Shown: positions 45,573 to 54,454, numbered from the stretch's first letter. The stretch: DNA of 64,000 nt from Propioniciclava tarda (GCF_900182665.1 NZ_FXTL01000012.1:1-64000), one strand, 5' to 3'. Numbers and translations: made by a program. The notes: a model not told the origin generated them from the sequence alone.

Positions 45573-46304
45573 TCAGTCGCGCTCGCGGCTCCACAGCAGC
45601 GAGGCGTAGGACGAGCGGATGTGCGCCTCCACCCGGTCGGCTGCGCGGATGGGCCGGTGGCTCGCGATGGCCTCCAGGATGCCTGTGTGCGCCTCGTGCA
45701 ACTCCTCGGCGAGCTCGTCCCAGTCCTCGCGCTCTTCGAAGCTCTGCATGATCCACCACCGCATGGCGTCGCGGATGGCGGTCGTCATGTCGGCCACCAG
45801 GCGGTTGTGACCTGCCTGCGCGATCTGGACGTGGAAGTGCGTGTCCAGGTCGTTGAATTCATCGCGCGGCACTCCCGGCCGCGCCATGGCGTCCAAGGTC
45901 GCATGCATCCGGGCGATCTCGTCCGGCGTGGCGAACTGGGCGGCGAGCCGGCAGCTCCAGCGCTCGAGCATCACGCGGGCCTCGATGGCGTCCGGCATGG
46001 GGAAGTTGGACAGCCCGATGTGCAGCTTGAGCAGGCGGGTCAGCGCCGAGGACGACCCCGGCGTGAGGACCGTGCCCCCGTCCGGCCCCTGGCCCACCGA
46101 GCTGCGGACGATCCCCATGGCCTCCAGGACGCGTACGGCCTCGCGCACCGAGGCGCGGCTGACGCCCAACTGCGCGGCGAACTCGCGCTCAGGCGGCAGC
46201 CGATCGCCGACACGGAGGCGTCCGGTCGCGATTCCTTCCTCGACGAACCCGAGCACCTGTTCGTGGGCTCGCGCACGAGGTTCGTCGGAGGTCCATTCGC
46301 TCAT
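45573..46304 (-). CDS. lldR: FadR/GntR-family repressor, LldR-like
   Basis: 243 residues. An N-terminal winged HTH (RVGDRLPPEREFAAQLGVSRASVREAVRVLEAMGIV) is followed by an FCD ligand domain with three metal-ligand histidines expected in the DTHFHVQIAQAGHN and later ...H.. segments. The best reading is an LldR/LutR-type repressor that releases DNA when lactate binds. It is divergent from lldP and convergent with the D-lactate dehydrogenase gene (3-bp gap). Two sites of its expected operator type flank it, before lldP and before the dehydrogenase. Confidence 0.88.
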   Translation of the reverse strand: MSEWTSDEPRARAHEQVLGFVEEGIATGRLRVGDRLPPEREFAAQLGVSRASVREAVRVLEAMGIVRSSVGQGPDGGTVLTPGSSSALTRLLKLHIGLSNFPMPDAIEARVMLERWSCRLAAQFATPDEIARMHATLDAMARPGVPRDEFNDLDTHFHVQIAQAGHNRLVADMTTAIRDAMRWWIMQSFEEREDWDELAEELHEAHTGILEAIASHRPIRAADRVEAHIRSSYASLLWSRERD

Positions 46305-46340
46305 GGGTCCATTCTTCCCCGCAGATTCCTCAGAAAATGC

Positions 46341-46369
46341 TTGACGCTCCGCCCCACGACACTTAGATT
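46341..46369 (+). promoter_or_regulatory. Promoter of the lldP-lutABC operon
   Basis: TTGACG at 46341-46346 and TAGATT at 46364-46369 with 17-bp spacing. Transcription should begin near 46376, just upstream of the operator. Confidence 0.7.
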
Positions 46370-46380
46370 CTGCCCAAGGA

Positions 46381-46393
46381 ATGGTCTGACCAT
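46381..46393 (+). promoter_or_regulatory. LldR-type operator of lldP-lutABC
   Basis: A perfect palindrome, ATGGTC-T-GACCAT, containing the TGGTCTGACCA site known for LldR-type regulators. It lies about +6 to +18 relative to the predicted start, where a bound repressor blocks early elongation. Confidence 0.8.
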
Positions 46394-46437
46394 TACCACA
46401 ACCCAGCTGCCCGCCTGCTCATCGAGGAGCAACGCAT

Positions 46438-48126
46438 ATGAATACGTTCCAACCCGTCATCTCGCCCCTGGGCCCGCTGTGGCTCTCCGCCCTGGTCGGC
46501 TTCCTCCCCATCGTCACGATCTTCGTCACCCTCGGCGTCCTGCGCTGGAAGGCCTGGGTCGCCGGCCTCACCACCCTCGCCGTCGCGATCGTCATCGCGA
46601 TCGCCGCCTGGCGGATGCCCGCAGACCTGGCCCTGCTGTCGGCCACCGAAGGCGCCGTGTTCGGCCTCTTCCCCATCGTCTGGATCGTGTTCACGGCCAT
46701 CGTGCTGTACCAAGTCACGGTCGTCTCCGGGCGCTTCGAGGACCTGCGCGGCGTGTTCGCGCTGCTCAGCGATGACCCCCGCGTCCAGGCCATGCTGATC
46801 GCCTTCTGCTTCGGCGGCCTGATGGAGGCGCTCGCCGGCTTCGGCGCCCCCGTCGCCATCACCGGCGTCATGCTGATGGCCATCGGCTTCTCGGCCCTGC
46901 GCGCGGCATCCGTCGTGCTGCTGGCCAACACGGCCCCCGTCGCCTTCGGCGCGATCGCCATCCCGATCATCACCGCCGGCAAGCTGACCGGCATCCCGTA
47001 CCAGCAGATCGGCGCGTACGTCGGCCATCAGACTCCCGTACTGGCCGCGGTCGTCCCCCTGTTCCTCTGCCTGCTGGCCGACGGACGCCGCGGCGTCAAG
47101 GACTGCTGGCCCGTCGCGATCGTGACCGGCCTCTCCTTCGGCATCGCCCAGTGGATCAGCGCCACCTACCTGTCCGTCGAGCTGACCGACATCATCGCGT
47201 CGCTGGTCGGCCTCGGCGCGGCCGCCGTGTTCCTGCGGTTCTGGCAGCCGTCCGGGACGGCCGATGCGGCGTCCCGACTTCTGAAAGACCGCGAGGCCGA
47301 GCTGGCGTCCATGACTGAGACCGAGCGGGCGCAGCTGCCCCAGCACCAGGCCCAGGAGAAGCGCGCCCTGACCGGTGGCCAGATCGGAATGGCGCTGTTC
47401 CCCTACCTGCTGGTCATCGTGGTGTTCTCGCTGGCCAAGCTGATCCCGGCGGTCGCGTCCTGGCTGGCCAGCACCGACGTCAAGATCTCTTGGCCCGGCC
47501 TCGACGGACGCGTCCTCACGCTGGCCGGCAAGCCCAACAGCTCGACCATCTACAACTTCCAGTGGCTGAGCTCCCCCGGCACGATGCTCATCATCTGCGC
47601 GCTCATCGTGGCCCTGGTCTACAAGGTGTCGATGAAGGCCTTCCTCGGCGAGATCACCGGGACCGCCTACAAGATGCGGTTCTCCATCCTGACGATCGCA
47701 TCCGTCCTCGCCCTGGCCTACGTCATGAACCTCGCGGGCATGACCATCACGATCGGCACCTTCATCGCCGGCGCGGGTGCGGCCTTCGCGTTCTTCTCGC
47801 CGATCCTCGGCTGGCTCGGCACGGCGGTGACAGGATCCGACACCTCCGCCAACGCCCTGTTCGCGACCCTGCAGCAGACCGCCGGCAAGACGGCCGGCAT
47901 CGATCCCACGCTCCTCGTCGCCGCCAACACGGCGGGCGGCGTGGTCGGCAAGATGGTCAGCCCGCAGAACCTCACCATCGCGGCCACCGCGGTGGGCCTG
48001 CTCGGCCGCGAGTCCGACATCCTGCGCAAGATGCTGCCGTGGAGCCTCGGCCTGCTGGTCATCCTGTGCCTGCTCGTGGGTCTGCAGTCGACTCCCGTGC
48101 TGTCCTGGATGCTCCCGCACTTCTGA
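46438..48126 (+). CDS. lldP: Lactate permease
   Basis: 562 residues, about 12-14 membrane segments. FCFGGLMEALAGFGAPVAITGVMLMAIGF and the LLANTAPVAFGAIAIPI segment are LctP/LldP signatures; the C-terminus has the conserved SPILGWLGTAVTGSDTSANALF and KMVSPQNLTIA motifs. Takes up lactate, and often glycolate, with protons. ATG at 46438 has GAGGAG 7 nt upstream. First gene of a tight operon with lutA, lutB and lutC, under the LldR-type operator. Confidence 0.95.
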   Translation: MNTFQPVISPLGPLWLSALVGFLPIVTIFVTLGVLRWKAWVAGLTTLAVAIVIAIAAWRMPADLALLSATEGAVFGLFPIVWIVFTAIVLYQVTVVSGRFEDLRGVFALLSDDPRVQAMLIAFCFGGLMEALAGFGAPVAITGVMLMAIGFSALRAASVVLLANTAPVAFGAIAIPIITAGKLTGIPYQQIGAYVGHQTPVLAAVVPLFLCLLADGRRGVKDCWPVAIVTGLSFGIAQWISATYLSVELTDIIASLVGLGAAAVFLRFWQPSGTADAASRLLKDREAELASMTETERAQLPQHQAQEKRALTGGQIGMALFPYLLVIVVFSLAKLIPAVASWLASTDVKISWPGLDGRVLTLAGKPNSSTIYNFQWLSSPGTMLIICALIVALVYKVSMKAFLGEITGTAYKMRFSILTIASVLALAYVMNLAGMTITIGTFIAGAGAAFAFFSPILGWLGTAVTGSDTSANALFATLQQTAGKTAGIDPTLLVAANTAGGVVGKMVSPQNLTIAATAVGLLGRESDILRKMLPWSLGLLVILCLLVGLQSTPVLSWMLPHF

Positions 48127-48152
48127 TCCGGAAACCCTTACCAGGAGTCATC

Positions 48153-48947
48153 ATGACCACCACCTCCACCTCCCCGGGGCGTTCGTTCGCGGACGCCCCG
48201 GGGTCGGGCAAGACCGTCGCCCTCTTCGCGGCCTGCGCCAACGACGTCATGTTCCCCCAGGCGCCGATCGCCACCACCCGGCTGCTCGAACGGCTTGGCT
48301 GCCGGGTGGTGTTTCCGAAGAAGCAGACCTGCTGCGGCCAGCCGCTGGTCAACACCGGGTACTACGACGAGACCGTGCCGATCGTGCGTAACTTCGCCAA
48401 GGCCTTCGAGGGCTACGACTACGTCGTCGCCCCCTCGGGGTCGTGCGTAGGCGCCGTCCGGCATCAGCACCAGATGCTCGCCGATCACGCTAAGGATCCC
48501 GGCCTGCGCCGCGACGTGGACGCCGTCGTCGCGGCCACCTTCGACATCAGCGAGTTCCTGGTCGACGTCCTGGGCGTGACCGACGTGGGCGCGTACTTCC
48601 CGCACGTCGTCACCTATCACCCGACCTGCCACTCGCTGCGCGTCGCGCACGTCGGCGACAAGCCGATGCGCCTGCTGCAGGCCGTCCGCGGGATCACGAT
48701 CAAGGACCTTCCGGACGCCGACCGCTGCTGCGGCTTCGGCGGCACCTTCGCGCTGAAGAACCCGGACGTCTCGGTCGCCATGGCAGCCGACAAGGCCCGC
48801 AACGTCGCGTCCACCGGGGCCGAGTACCTGGTCGCCGGCGACAACCTGTGCCTGCTGAACATCTCGGGCGTCCTCGGGCGCCAGCAGTCGGGCATCAGGC
48901 CCATCCATCTGGTCGAAGTGCTCGCCTCGACGGAGGAGGAGTCATGA
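48153..48947 (+). CDS. lutA: L-lactate utilisation Fe-S protein LutA (LldE)
   Basis: 264 residues with two CCG domains: TCCGQPLVNTGYYDE and CCGFGGTFALKNPDVS. LutABC together oxidise L-lactate to pyruvate in place of a flavin enzyme. The first 18 residues (Ser/Thr/Pro-rich) are an extension. ATG at 48153 has CAGGAG upstream; it starts 26 nt after lldP. Its stop overlaps lutB (ATGA). Confidence 0.94.
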   Translation: MTTTSTSPGRSFADAPGSGKTVALFAACANDVMFPQAPIATTRLLERLGCRVVFPKKQTCCGQPLVNTGYYDETVPIVRNFAKAFEGYDYVVAPSGSCVGAVRHQHQMLADHAKDPGLRRDVDAVVAATFDISEFLVDVLGVTDVGAYFPHVVTYHPTCHSLRVAHVGDKPMRLLQAVRGITIKDLPDADRCCGFGGTFALKNPDVSVAMAADKARNVASTGAEYLVAGDNLCLLNISGVLGRQQSGIRPIHLVEVLASTEEES

Positions 48948-50485
48948 GCAAGAAGCTGCCCGTCGTCACGTCCCGCGGCGGCACGGTGGAGCCGCCCCGG
49001 CTGACGCCGGCGCCCCCACCCGGACGCCTCATCGACTCGCCGCGCTTCCCGGCGCAGGCCAAGGTCGAGCTGGGCAATCCCGTCCAGCGCAAGAACCTGC
49101 ATCACGCGATGACGACCATCCGCGACAAGCGGGCCAGGGTCGCGGGCGAGCTCGACAACTGGGAGGACCTGCGCCTGGCCGGCGAGGCCATCAAGAACCG
49201 GACGCTGCGCCACCTGGACACCTACCTCGTCCAGCTCGAGGAGAATCTGACCGCCGCCGGAACAGAAGTCCACTGGGCCCGCGACGCCGAGGAGGCCAAC
49301 CGGATCATCGTGGGCCTGGTCGAGGCGTCCCTGGGTGAGACCCGCGAGGTCGTCAAGATCAAGTCGATGGCGACACAAGAGATCGACATGAACGAGGCCC
49401 TCGAAGAGGCCGGCATCGCCGCCTGGGAGACCGACCTCGCCGAACTGATCGTGCAGCTGGGCCACGACCGCCCGAGCCACATCCTGGTTCCGGCGATCCA
49501 TCGCAACCGCTCCGAGGTCCGCGAGATCTTCAACGCCGAGATGGGCACCTACGGGCGACCCGCCCCCGAGGGGCTCGACACCGAGCCCAAGAACCTCGCC
49601 GGGGCGGCCCGTCTGCACCTGCGCGAGAAGTTCCTGCGCTCGAAGGTCGCGATCTCCGGGGCGAACTTCATGGTCGCCGACACCGGCACCCTGGTGATCG
49701 TGGAGTCCGAGGGCAACGGACGCATGTGCCTGACGCTGGCCGACACGCTGATCTCGGTGGTGGGCATCGAGAAGATCGTGCCCTCGGTCGAGGACCTCGA
49801 GGTCTTCCTGCAGCTCCTACCCCGCAGCTCCACCGGCGAGCGGATGAACCCCTACACGTCGATGTGGACGGGTCCCGCGTCCGGCGACGGACCGCAGACC
49901 ATGCACGTCGTGCTGATCGACAACGGACGCACCCAGGTGCTGTCGGATCCCAAGGGCCGCGAGGCGCTGCGCTGCATCCGCTGCTCGGCCTGCATCAACG
50001 TCTGCCCCGTCTACGAGAAGGTCGGCGGGCACGCGTACGGCTCGGTCTATCCCGGACCGATCGGGGCCGTGCTGACGCCGCAGCTGCGCGGCGTCACCTC
50101 GGCCGTGGACGCCTCGCTGCCGTATGCGTCCACGCTGTGCGGGGCCTGCTTCGACGTGTGTCCCGTCCGGATCCCCCTGCCCGACCTGCTGGTGCACATG
50201 CGGCACAAGGTCGTCGAGGGGAAGAAGGCGAAGGGCGGCGTCCACACCGAGTCGGCGATCATGAAGGCCACCGGACGCATGTTCTCCCATCCGCGCCTGT
50301 GGGCCGCCGCCGTCAACGCGGGAGCCCTCGGCGGCAAGGCGCTGACCGGACGCGTGAAGCACTTCGGGCCGCTGCCCTGGCCGCTGTCGAAGTGGACGAA
50401 CGCCCGCGACGTCCCCATCCCCCCGACCGAGAGCTTCCGGGCCTGGTACGCCCGGACCCATCACGAGGACGGATCCCTGAAATGA
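48944..50485 (+). CDS. lutB: L-lactate utilisation Fe-S protein LutB (LldF)
   Basis: 513 residues. The LUD domain (about 60-310) carries MATQEIDMNEALE and the VADTGTLVIVESEGNGRM segment. The ferredoxin-type motifs CIRCSACINVCPVY and CGACFDVCPVRIPL hold two [4Fe-4S] clusters. A 35-residue Pro-rich N-terminal extension precedes the usual start region. ATG at 48944 overlaps the lutA stop and has GGAGGAG upstream. Overlap with lutC is ATGA. Confidence 0.95.
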   Translation: MSKKLPVVTSRGGTVEPPRLTPAPPPGRLIDSPRFPAQAKVELGNPVQRKNLHHAMTTIRDKRARVAGELDNWEDLRLAGEAIKNRTLRHLDTYLVQLEENLTAAGTEVHWARDAEEANRIIVGLVEASLGETREVVKIKSMATQEIDMNEALEEAGIAAWETDLAELIVQLGHDRPSHILVPAIHRNRSEVREIFNAEMGTYGRPAPEGLDTEPKNLAGAARLHLREKFLRSKVAISGANFMVADTGTLVIVESEGNGRMCLTLADTLISVVGIEKIVPSVEDLEVFLQLLPRSSTGERMNPYTSMWTGPASGDGPQTMHVVLIDNGRTQVLSDPKGREALRCIRCSACINVCPVYEKVGGHAYGSVYPGPIGAVLTPQLRGVTSAVDASLPYASTLCGACFDVCPVRIPLPDLLVHMRHKVVEGKKAKGGVHTESAIMKATGRMFSHPRLWAAAVNAGALGGKALTGRVKHFGPLPWPLSKWTNARDVPIPPTESFRAWYARTHHEDGSLK

Positions 50486-51144
50486 GCACTGAAGCACGCG
50501 ACGCGATCCTGGGTCGGGTCCGGGCGGCGCTGGCCGACCTTCCCCCGTTGACGCCCGAGGCGGACACGCCTGTCGCCTGGACGTACGGTCAGCCCCGAGC
50601 GCTCGACAACATCCTCGACCAGTTCGAGGACCGCATCATCGACTACCGGGCCGCCTTCGAGCGCTGCACCCCCGCGACCCTGGCCGAGCATGTTGTCGGC
50701 GCCCTGCAGACGTACGGGACGGCGTCCGTGGTGCTGCCGTCCGGACTCCCACGGTCGATCTCGGACGCCGTCGCGGCGGCCGGCCTCGAGGTGCGGCTCG
50801 ATGAGCCGCAGCTGACGAGGATCGAGCTGGACGCCACCAGCGCGGTCGTCACGACGTGTGCGGTCGCCGCGGCCGAGACGGGCACGATCATGCTTGATCA
50901 CGGCCCCGGCCAGGGGCGTCGCGCCCTGTCGCTCGTCCCGGACGTGCACGTCTGCATCGTGCTCGCCGACCAGGTCGTGAGCGACGTCCCCGAGGCGGTG
51001 GCCCGCATCGCGCCGGCCATCCGCGAGAGGCGTCCGATCACCTGGATCTCGGGCGGCAGTGCCACGAGCGATATCGAACTCAGCCGCGTCGAGGGCGTCC
51101 ATGGTCCCCGCACGCTGCACGTCTTGCTGGTGGACGGATCGTGA
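50482..51144 (+). CDS. lutC: L-lactate utilisation protein LutC (LldG)
   Basis: 220 residues of the LUD superfamily: the C-terminal half has VVTTCAVAAAETGTIMLDHG and the terminal GGSATSDIELSRVEGVHGPRTLHVLLVD segment. It completes the LutABC lactate-oxidising complex. ATG overlaps the lutB stop. No hairpin follows within 40 nt, so the small gene after it may be co-transcribed. Confidence 0.94.
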   Translation: MSTEARDAILGRVRAALADLPPLTPEADTPVAWTYGQPRALDNILDQFEDRIIDYRAAFERCTPATLAEHVVGALQTYGTASVVLPSGLPRSISDAVAAAGLEVRLDEPQLTRIELDATSAVVTTCAVAAAETGTIMLDHGPGQGRRALSLVPDVHVCIVLADQVVSDVPEAVARIAPAIRERRPITWISGGSATSDIELSRVEGVHGPRTLHVLLVDGS

Positions 51145-51184
51145 ACCTGACGGAGGTCCCGTCGGCGGTGCCAGACTGAGGCTC

Positions 51185-51385
51185 ATGAGCAGCAGCGGAC
51201 AGCCCCCGGTCCTCGGACGACTTCTCGATCGGCTGCGAGGCCGTCGGACGCCCACGGCTCCGGAGTCCCGGGGTGCAGCCGAGCGCCGCGCGGTCGAAGA
51301 CGCCTACGACGACGCGCGTCGGCGTGCTGAGAGCGAGGCCAGCATGCGGCGCATGCCAGGACAGCACATGCCGGGCGGCTTCTGA
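51185..51385 (+). CDS. Small hydrophilic protein, unknown
   Basis: 66 residues starting MSSSGQPPVLGRLLDRLRGRR. A basic N-terminal helix, then a highly charged helix (ERRAVEDAYDDARRRAESEA) and a Met/Pro/Gly-rich tail (RRMPGQHMPGGF). CAGACT lies 7 nt before the ATG, a weak leaderless -10. No family recognised. It could be a real small protein, given its regular amphipathic pattern, but evidence is limited. Confidence 0.5.
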   Translation: MSSSGQPPVLGRLLDRLRGRRTPTAPESRGAAERRAVEDAYDDARRRAESEASMRRMPGQHMPGGF

Positions 51386-51443
51386 CGTTCCCGCTGCGGT
51401 TCTCGGGAACTCACGATTCAACCCTCCCGAAGCCGCGACGCAG

Positions 51444-51466
51444 GCTTCGACAGGCTCAGCCAACGG
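51444..51466. repeat. GACAGGCTCA repeat, single copy
   Basis: GCTTCGACAGGCTCAGCCAA, then CGG, matches the copies at 119-247. The stop codon and last codons of yggS are read from inside it on the minus strand. Confidence 0.75.
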
Positions 51467-52181
51467 ACTGGGGCGAGCACAGGGGTTCCTCCGCGTAGGA
51501 GCGGGCGCCGAAGATCGCGCTGCCCACGCGGACGCAGGTCGAGCCGTGCTCGATCGCGAGCTCGAAGTCTCCTGACATGCCCATGCTGAGGTCGTCGCAG
51601 CCGCCCCCCAGCGCATCGCGGACGCGTCCGCGCAGGCCGGCCATCGTGTCGAAGCACCTGCCCACGACGGCTTGATCGGACGTGTTGGCCGCCACGGTCA
51701 TGAGGCCGGTCAGCCGCAGCGACGAATACGTCCCCAGCGCCCGGGCAAGGTCGACGACGGCGTCCGGCGCGACCCCGAACTTGGACTCCTCGCCCGAGGT
51801 GTCGACCTCGATCAGCACGTCGAGCCCGCGGCCGAGCCCCTGCAGGCGCCGATCGAGAGCCTCTGCCACCCGGAGCGAGTCCAGCGCCTGAAACTCGTGC
51901 GCGTGGGCGGCGACGTCGCGGGCCTTGTTCGTCTGGAGGTGGCCGATGAACGACCAGTTGAGTTCGGAGAGGTCGGCCAGTTCGGACGCCTTCGCCGCCA
52001 GCTCCTGGACCTTGTTCTCGGCGAACCAGCGCACGCCCGCCCCATAGCACTCGGCGATGTCCGAGGTCGGGTGCGTCTTGCTCACCGGCAGCAGCCGGAC
52101 GGACTCGCGGCGACGTCCGACCCGATCACAGGCGGCCACGATGCGAGCTTCGACGGCGGCGAGGTTCTCGGCGAGCGGCAT
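51456..52181 (-). CDS. YggS-family PLP homeostasis protein
   Basis: 241 residues, an alanine-racemase-like TIM barrel. The PLP lysine is K35 in LLPVSKTHP. HLQTNKARDV, EVDTSGEESKFG and SMGMSGDFELAIEHGSTCVRVGSAIFG are family signatures. It buffers free PLP rather than racemising. The final residues, about CSPQSVG, are encoded by the inserted repeat at 51444-51466, which supplies the TGA stop; the original C-terminus may have been replaced. ATG at 52181 follows TAGGTT by 6 nt. Confidence 0.92.
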   Translation of the reverse strand: MPLAENLAAVEARIVAACDRVGRRRESVRLLPVSKTHPTSDIAECYGAGVRWFAENKVQELAAKASELADLSELNWSFIGHLQTNKARDVAAHAHEFQALDSLRVAEALDRRLQGLGRGLDVLIEVDTSGEESKFGVAPDAVVDLARALGTYSSLRLTGLMTVAANTSDQAVVGRCFDTMAGLRGRVRDALGGGCDDLSMGMSGDFELAIEHGSTCVRVGSAIFGARSYAEEPLCSPQSVG

Positions 52182-52187
52182 GTCACC

Positions 52188-52193
52188 AACCTA
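52188..52193 (-). promoter_or_regulatory. -10 box of yggS (leaderless mRNA)
   Basis: TAGGTT on the minus strand, 6 nt (GGTGAC) before the ATG. Confidence 0.5.
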
Positions 52194-52242
52194 CCCAAGG
52201 CTGACGGCGGGATGGCGACGCAACGCGTTCGGCGTCGACTGG

Positions 52243-52248
52243 TAGGAA
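52243..52248 (+). promoter_or_regulatory. -10 box of the 52255 gene (leaderless mRNA)
   Basis: TAGGAA, then TAATGC, then ATG. The 6-nt spacing indicates a leaderless mRNA. Confidence 0.5.
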
Positions 52249-52254
52249 TAATGC

Positions 52255-52899
52255 ATGCCTGCCCGTGTTCCCTGGCGACTCGTCGGAGTCATCGCCGCCG
52301 TGTTGCTCCTGACGCTGGTCACCATCGGGGTCGTCCGGGCCTGCGCGGCGCCGCGGGCCCTGACCTCGGCGCAGTACGACAAGCTGATGAAGTCGGGCAC
52401 GCTGGCCGGCATCGCCAACGACCTCACGGTCGATCCGGGCCGGCCCACGATCAACCTCGAACAGCAGCGGGAGTCTTACCTCAACGTCGGCAGCTGCACC
52501 ACCTACTGGACGAACGCCACCACCCACCTGCTCGGGCAGTCCAGCGGCCTGCCGACCAACCCGGACGAGGCGGCCATCACCGGCTTCGACACCGAGCTCT
52601 GGGACGACACCGGCGCGGCCGCGGCCGCCGTCACCCAATGGGACGTCTGCCTCCAGGACTTCCAAGAGGTCAGCAAGGCCTACAGCTACCCGCTCAAGGT
52701 CGTCGACAAGGGCGTCCGGGGCGAGGTCACCTGGCAGTACGCGGAGAACACCGACCTCCGCAACCCCTACAAGATCCTGACGCTTCGGGCCCGCAACGTC
52801 ATCGCGACCTTCGAGCTGCCGGACGCCCCCGAGCCCGGCTGGCGCAGCGACCTCATCGCGAAGTTCGCCGCCGACATCGCGAAGTACTCGGCGCAGTGA
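52255..52899 (+). CDS. Membrane-anchored extracytoplasmic protein, unknown
   Basis: 214 residues. One N-terminal hydrophobic segment (about 8-28) is a signal anchor or uncleaved signal; the sequence VRACAAP just after it is not a lipobox. The remaining 180 residues form a globular outside domain with two further cysteines (GSCTTYW and WDVCLQDF) about 45 residues apart, which may bond. No family recognised; it resembles small secreted proteins of actinobacteria in layout. Stop overlaps the patatin start (GTGA). Confidence 0.7.
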   Translation: MPARVPWRLVGVIAAVLLLTLVTIGVVRACAAPRALTSAQYDKLMKSGTLAGIANDLTVDPGRPTINLEQQRESYLNVGSCTTYWTNATTHLLGQSSGLPTNPDEAAITGFDTELWDDTGAAAAAVTQWDVCLQDFQEVSKAYSYPLKVVDKGVRGEVTWQYAENTDLRNPYKILTLRARNVIATFELPDAPEPGWRSDLIAKFAADIAKYSAQ

Positions 52900-53714
52900 C
52901 TCGGGTGCTGGTCCTCGGGGGCGGCGGGACCACGGGCATCGCCTGGGAGTGCGGCGTCCTCGACGCCCTGACCGACGCCGGCGTCGACGTCGACGCGGCC
53001 GACCGGGTGGTCGGCACGTCGGCGGGTGCGCTGGTGGGCGCCTTCCTCTGCCTCGGCTTCTCGCCCCGCGAGTTGGCCACGACGCTGGTCGACAACGTCC
53101 GCACGATCGGACGCCTCGACCCCGGCGCCGTCCTTCGGCTGGTCTCGTCGCAGGTCGGCCGCGATCGGACGGTCGCCATCCGGCGCCTGGCCGCGTCCGG
53201 GCGCAACGCCTCCGGCCTCTCCGAGGACGCCTTCGTCGACGCGATCTCGGCGCACCTGGTGGGCCGCGGTTGGCCCGACCGACTGGTCGTCACGACGGTG
53301 AACGCGGCCACGGGGCGACCCGTGATCCTGGACGCCGCCGCTGGGGTCGACCTTGGCATCGCCGTTGCGGCGTCCTGCTCGGTACCTGGCGTGTTCCCGC
53401 CGGTCAGGATCGACGGCGTCCCCCACGTCGACGGCGGCGTCCGCAGCCCGGCCAACGTGGATCTCGCCGCCGACGCGGACGCCGTCATCGCTCTGGCGCC
53501 CTTCCAGCAGGCGTTCGATCCGGCTCGGCGGCCCGGCGTCCAGGCGCGGCAGCTCCCGGCCCGGACGGGCTGGCTCTACGTCCGGCCGGACGCGACCGCC
53601 CGGCGCGCGATCGGCCTAGACGCCCTCAGCGCCGCCCGTCGCGAGGGCGCCCGCGCGGCCGGACGCCGCCAGGGCAGGTCCGCCGCCGTCGCGGCCGGAC
53701 GCATCTGGCGGTAG
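52896..53714 (+). CDS. Patatin-like phospholipase
   Basis: 272 residues. The oxyanion loop GGGGTTG, the nucleophile S42 in GTSAG and D179 in VDGG give the patatin Ser-Asp dyad. No signal peptide, so probably a cytoplasmic lipid acyl hydrolase. GTG at 52896 overlaps the previous stop, which fixes the start and indicates coupled translation with the membrane-anchored protein. An Arg/Ala-rich tail follows the domain. Confidence 0.9.
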   Translation: MTRVLVLGGGGTTGIAWECGVLDALTDAGVDVDAADRVVGTSAGALVGAFLCLGFSPRELATTLVDNVRTIGRLDPGAVLRLVSSQVGRDRTVAIRRLAASGRNASGLSEDAFVDAISAHLVGRGWPDRLVVTTVNAATGRPVILDAAAGVDLGIAVAASCSVPGVFPPVRIDGVPHVDGGVRSPANVDLAADADAVIALAPFQQAFDPARRPGVQARQLPARTGWLYVRPDATARRAIGLDALSAARREGARAAGRRQGRSAAVAAGRIWR

Positions 53715-53720
53715 ATGCCC

Positions 53721-53726
53721 TAGGCT
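53721..53726 (+). promoter_or_regulatory. -10 box of the LysE-family gene (leaderless mRNA)
   Basis: TAGGCT lies 6 nt before the GTG. Confidence 0.55.
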
Positions 53727-53732
53727 CCCCCG

Positions 53733-54359
53733 GTGGTCTCGCTGGAAGCCTTGATCGCGTTCGTCCCGATCGCCGCCCTCATCATCGCCGTCCCCGGACC
53801 CAGCGTCCTGTTCACCATCGGCCGGGCGCTCACCGTCGGCCGGGCGAGTGCGCTGCGCACGGTGATCGGCAACGGGCTCGGGCTGCTGGTCCAGGGGCTC
53901 GTGATCGCGTGCGGTGTCGGCGCGCTGATGTCGACGCTCGCGTGGGCCCTGACCGCGCTGAAGATCGGCGGCGGCCTCTACCTCGTCTGGCTGGGCATCC
54001 AGGCGCTCCGCGCCGCTGAGCCGACCGACGACGAGGTGACGCAGCGGCGTCCGGGTTCGGATCTGCGAACCGGCTTCGTCCTGGGCGTCAGCAACCCGAA
54101 GACCCTCGTCTTCCTCACGGCGCTACTCCCCCAGTTCGTGCCCGCGACGGCGGACCCCGTCCCGCAGATGCTGGCGCTGTCGGCCATGTTCGCTGTCCTG
54201 GCGATCCTGGGCGACACCGTCTGGGCGCTCAGCGCCGCCCAGGCCCGCGCCTGGTTCGGGCGCTCCGCGGGGCGGATGCGGCTGCTCCAGCGCGGCGGCG
54301 GGCTCGTCCTCATCGGGCTCGGCGCCTGGACGCTCGCGTCCGGCCAGGCGAAAGGCTGA
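53733..54359 (+). CDS. LysE/RhtB-family exporter
   Basis: 208 residues with six membrane segments. The signature PGPSVLFTIGRALTVGRASALRTVIGNGLG and the later GFVLGVSNPKTLVFL loop are typical of LysE/RhtB amino-acid exporters. The exported amino acid or metabolite is unknown. GTG start 6 nt after TAGGCT. Confidence 0.9.
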   Translation: MVSLEALIAFVPIAALIIAVPGPSVLFTIGRALTVGRASALRTVIGNGLGLLVQGLVIACGVGALMSTLAWALTALKIGGGLYLVWLGIQALRAAEPTDDEVTQRRPGSDLRTGFVLGVSNPKTLVFLTALLPQFVPATADPVPQMLALSAMFAVLAILGDTVWALSAAQARAWFGRSAGRMRLLQRGGGLVLIGLGAWTLASGQAKG

Positions 54360-54410
54360 CGAAGCTCCGCAGAGTCACTGCGTGATCTTGCCGAGGCCGA
54401 ATCAGCAAGG

Positions 54411-54430
54411 GGCTTCGGCAGGCTCTGCCC
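54411..54430. repeat. Degenerate GACAGGCTCA repeat
   Basis: GGCTTCGGCAGGCTCTGCCC resembles the copies at 119-247 and 51444 with several mismatches. It lies between convergent genes. Confidence 0.35.
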
Positions 54431-54454
54431 ATGGATCCCCGGGGAATCGCAGGA

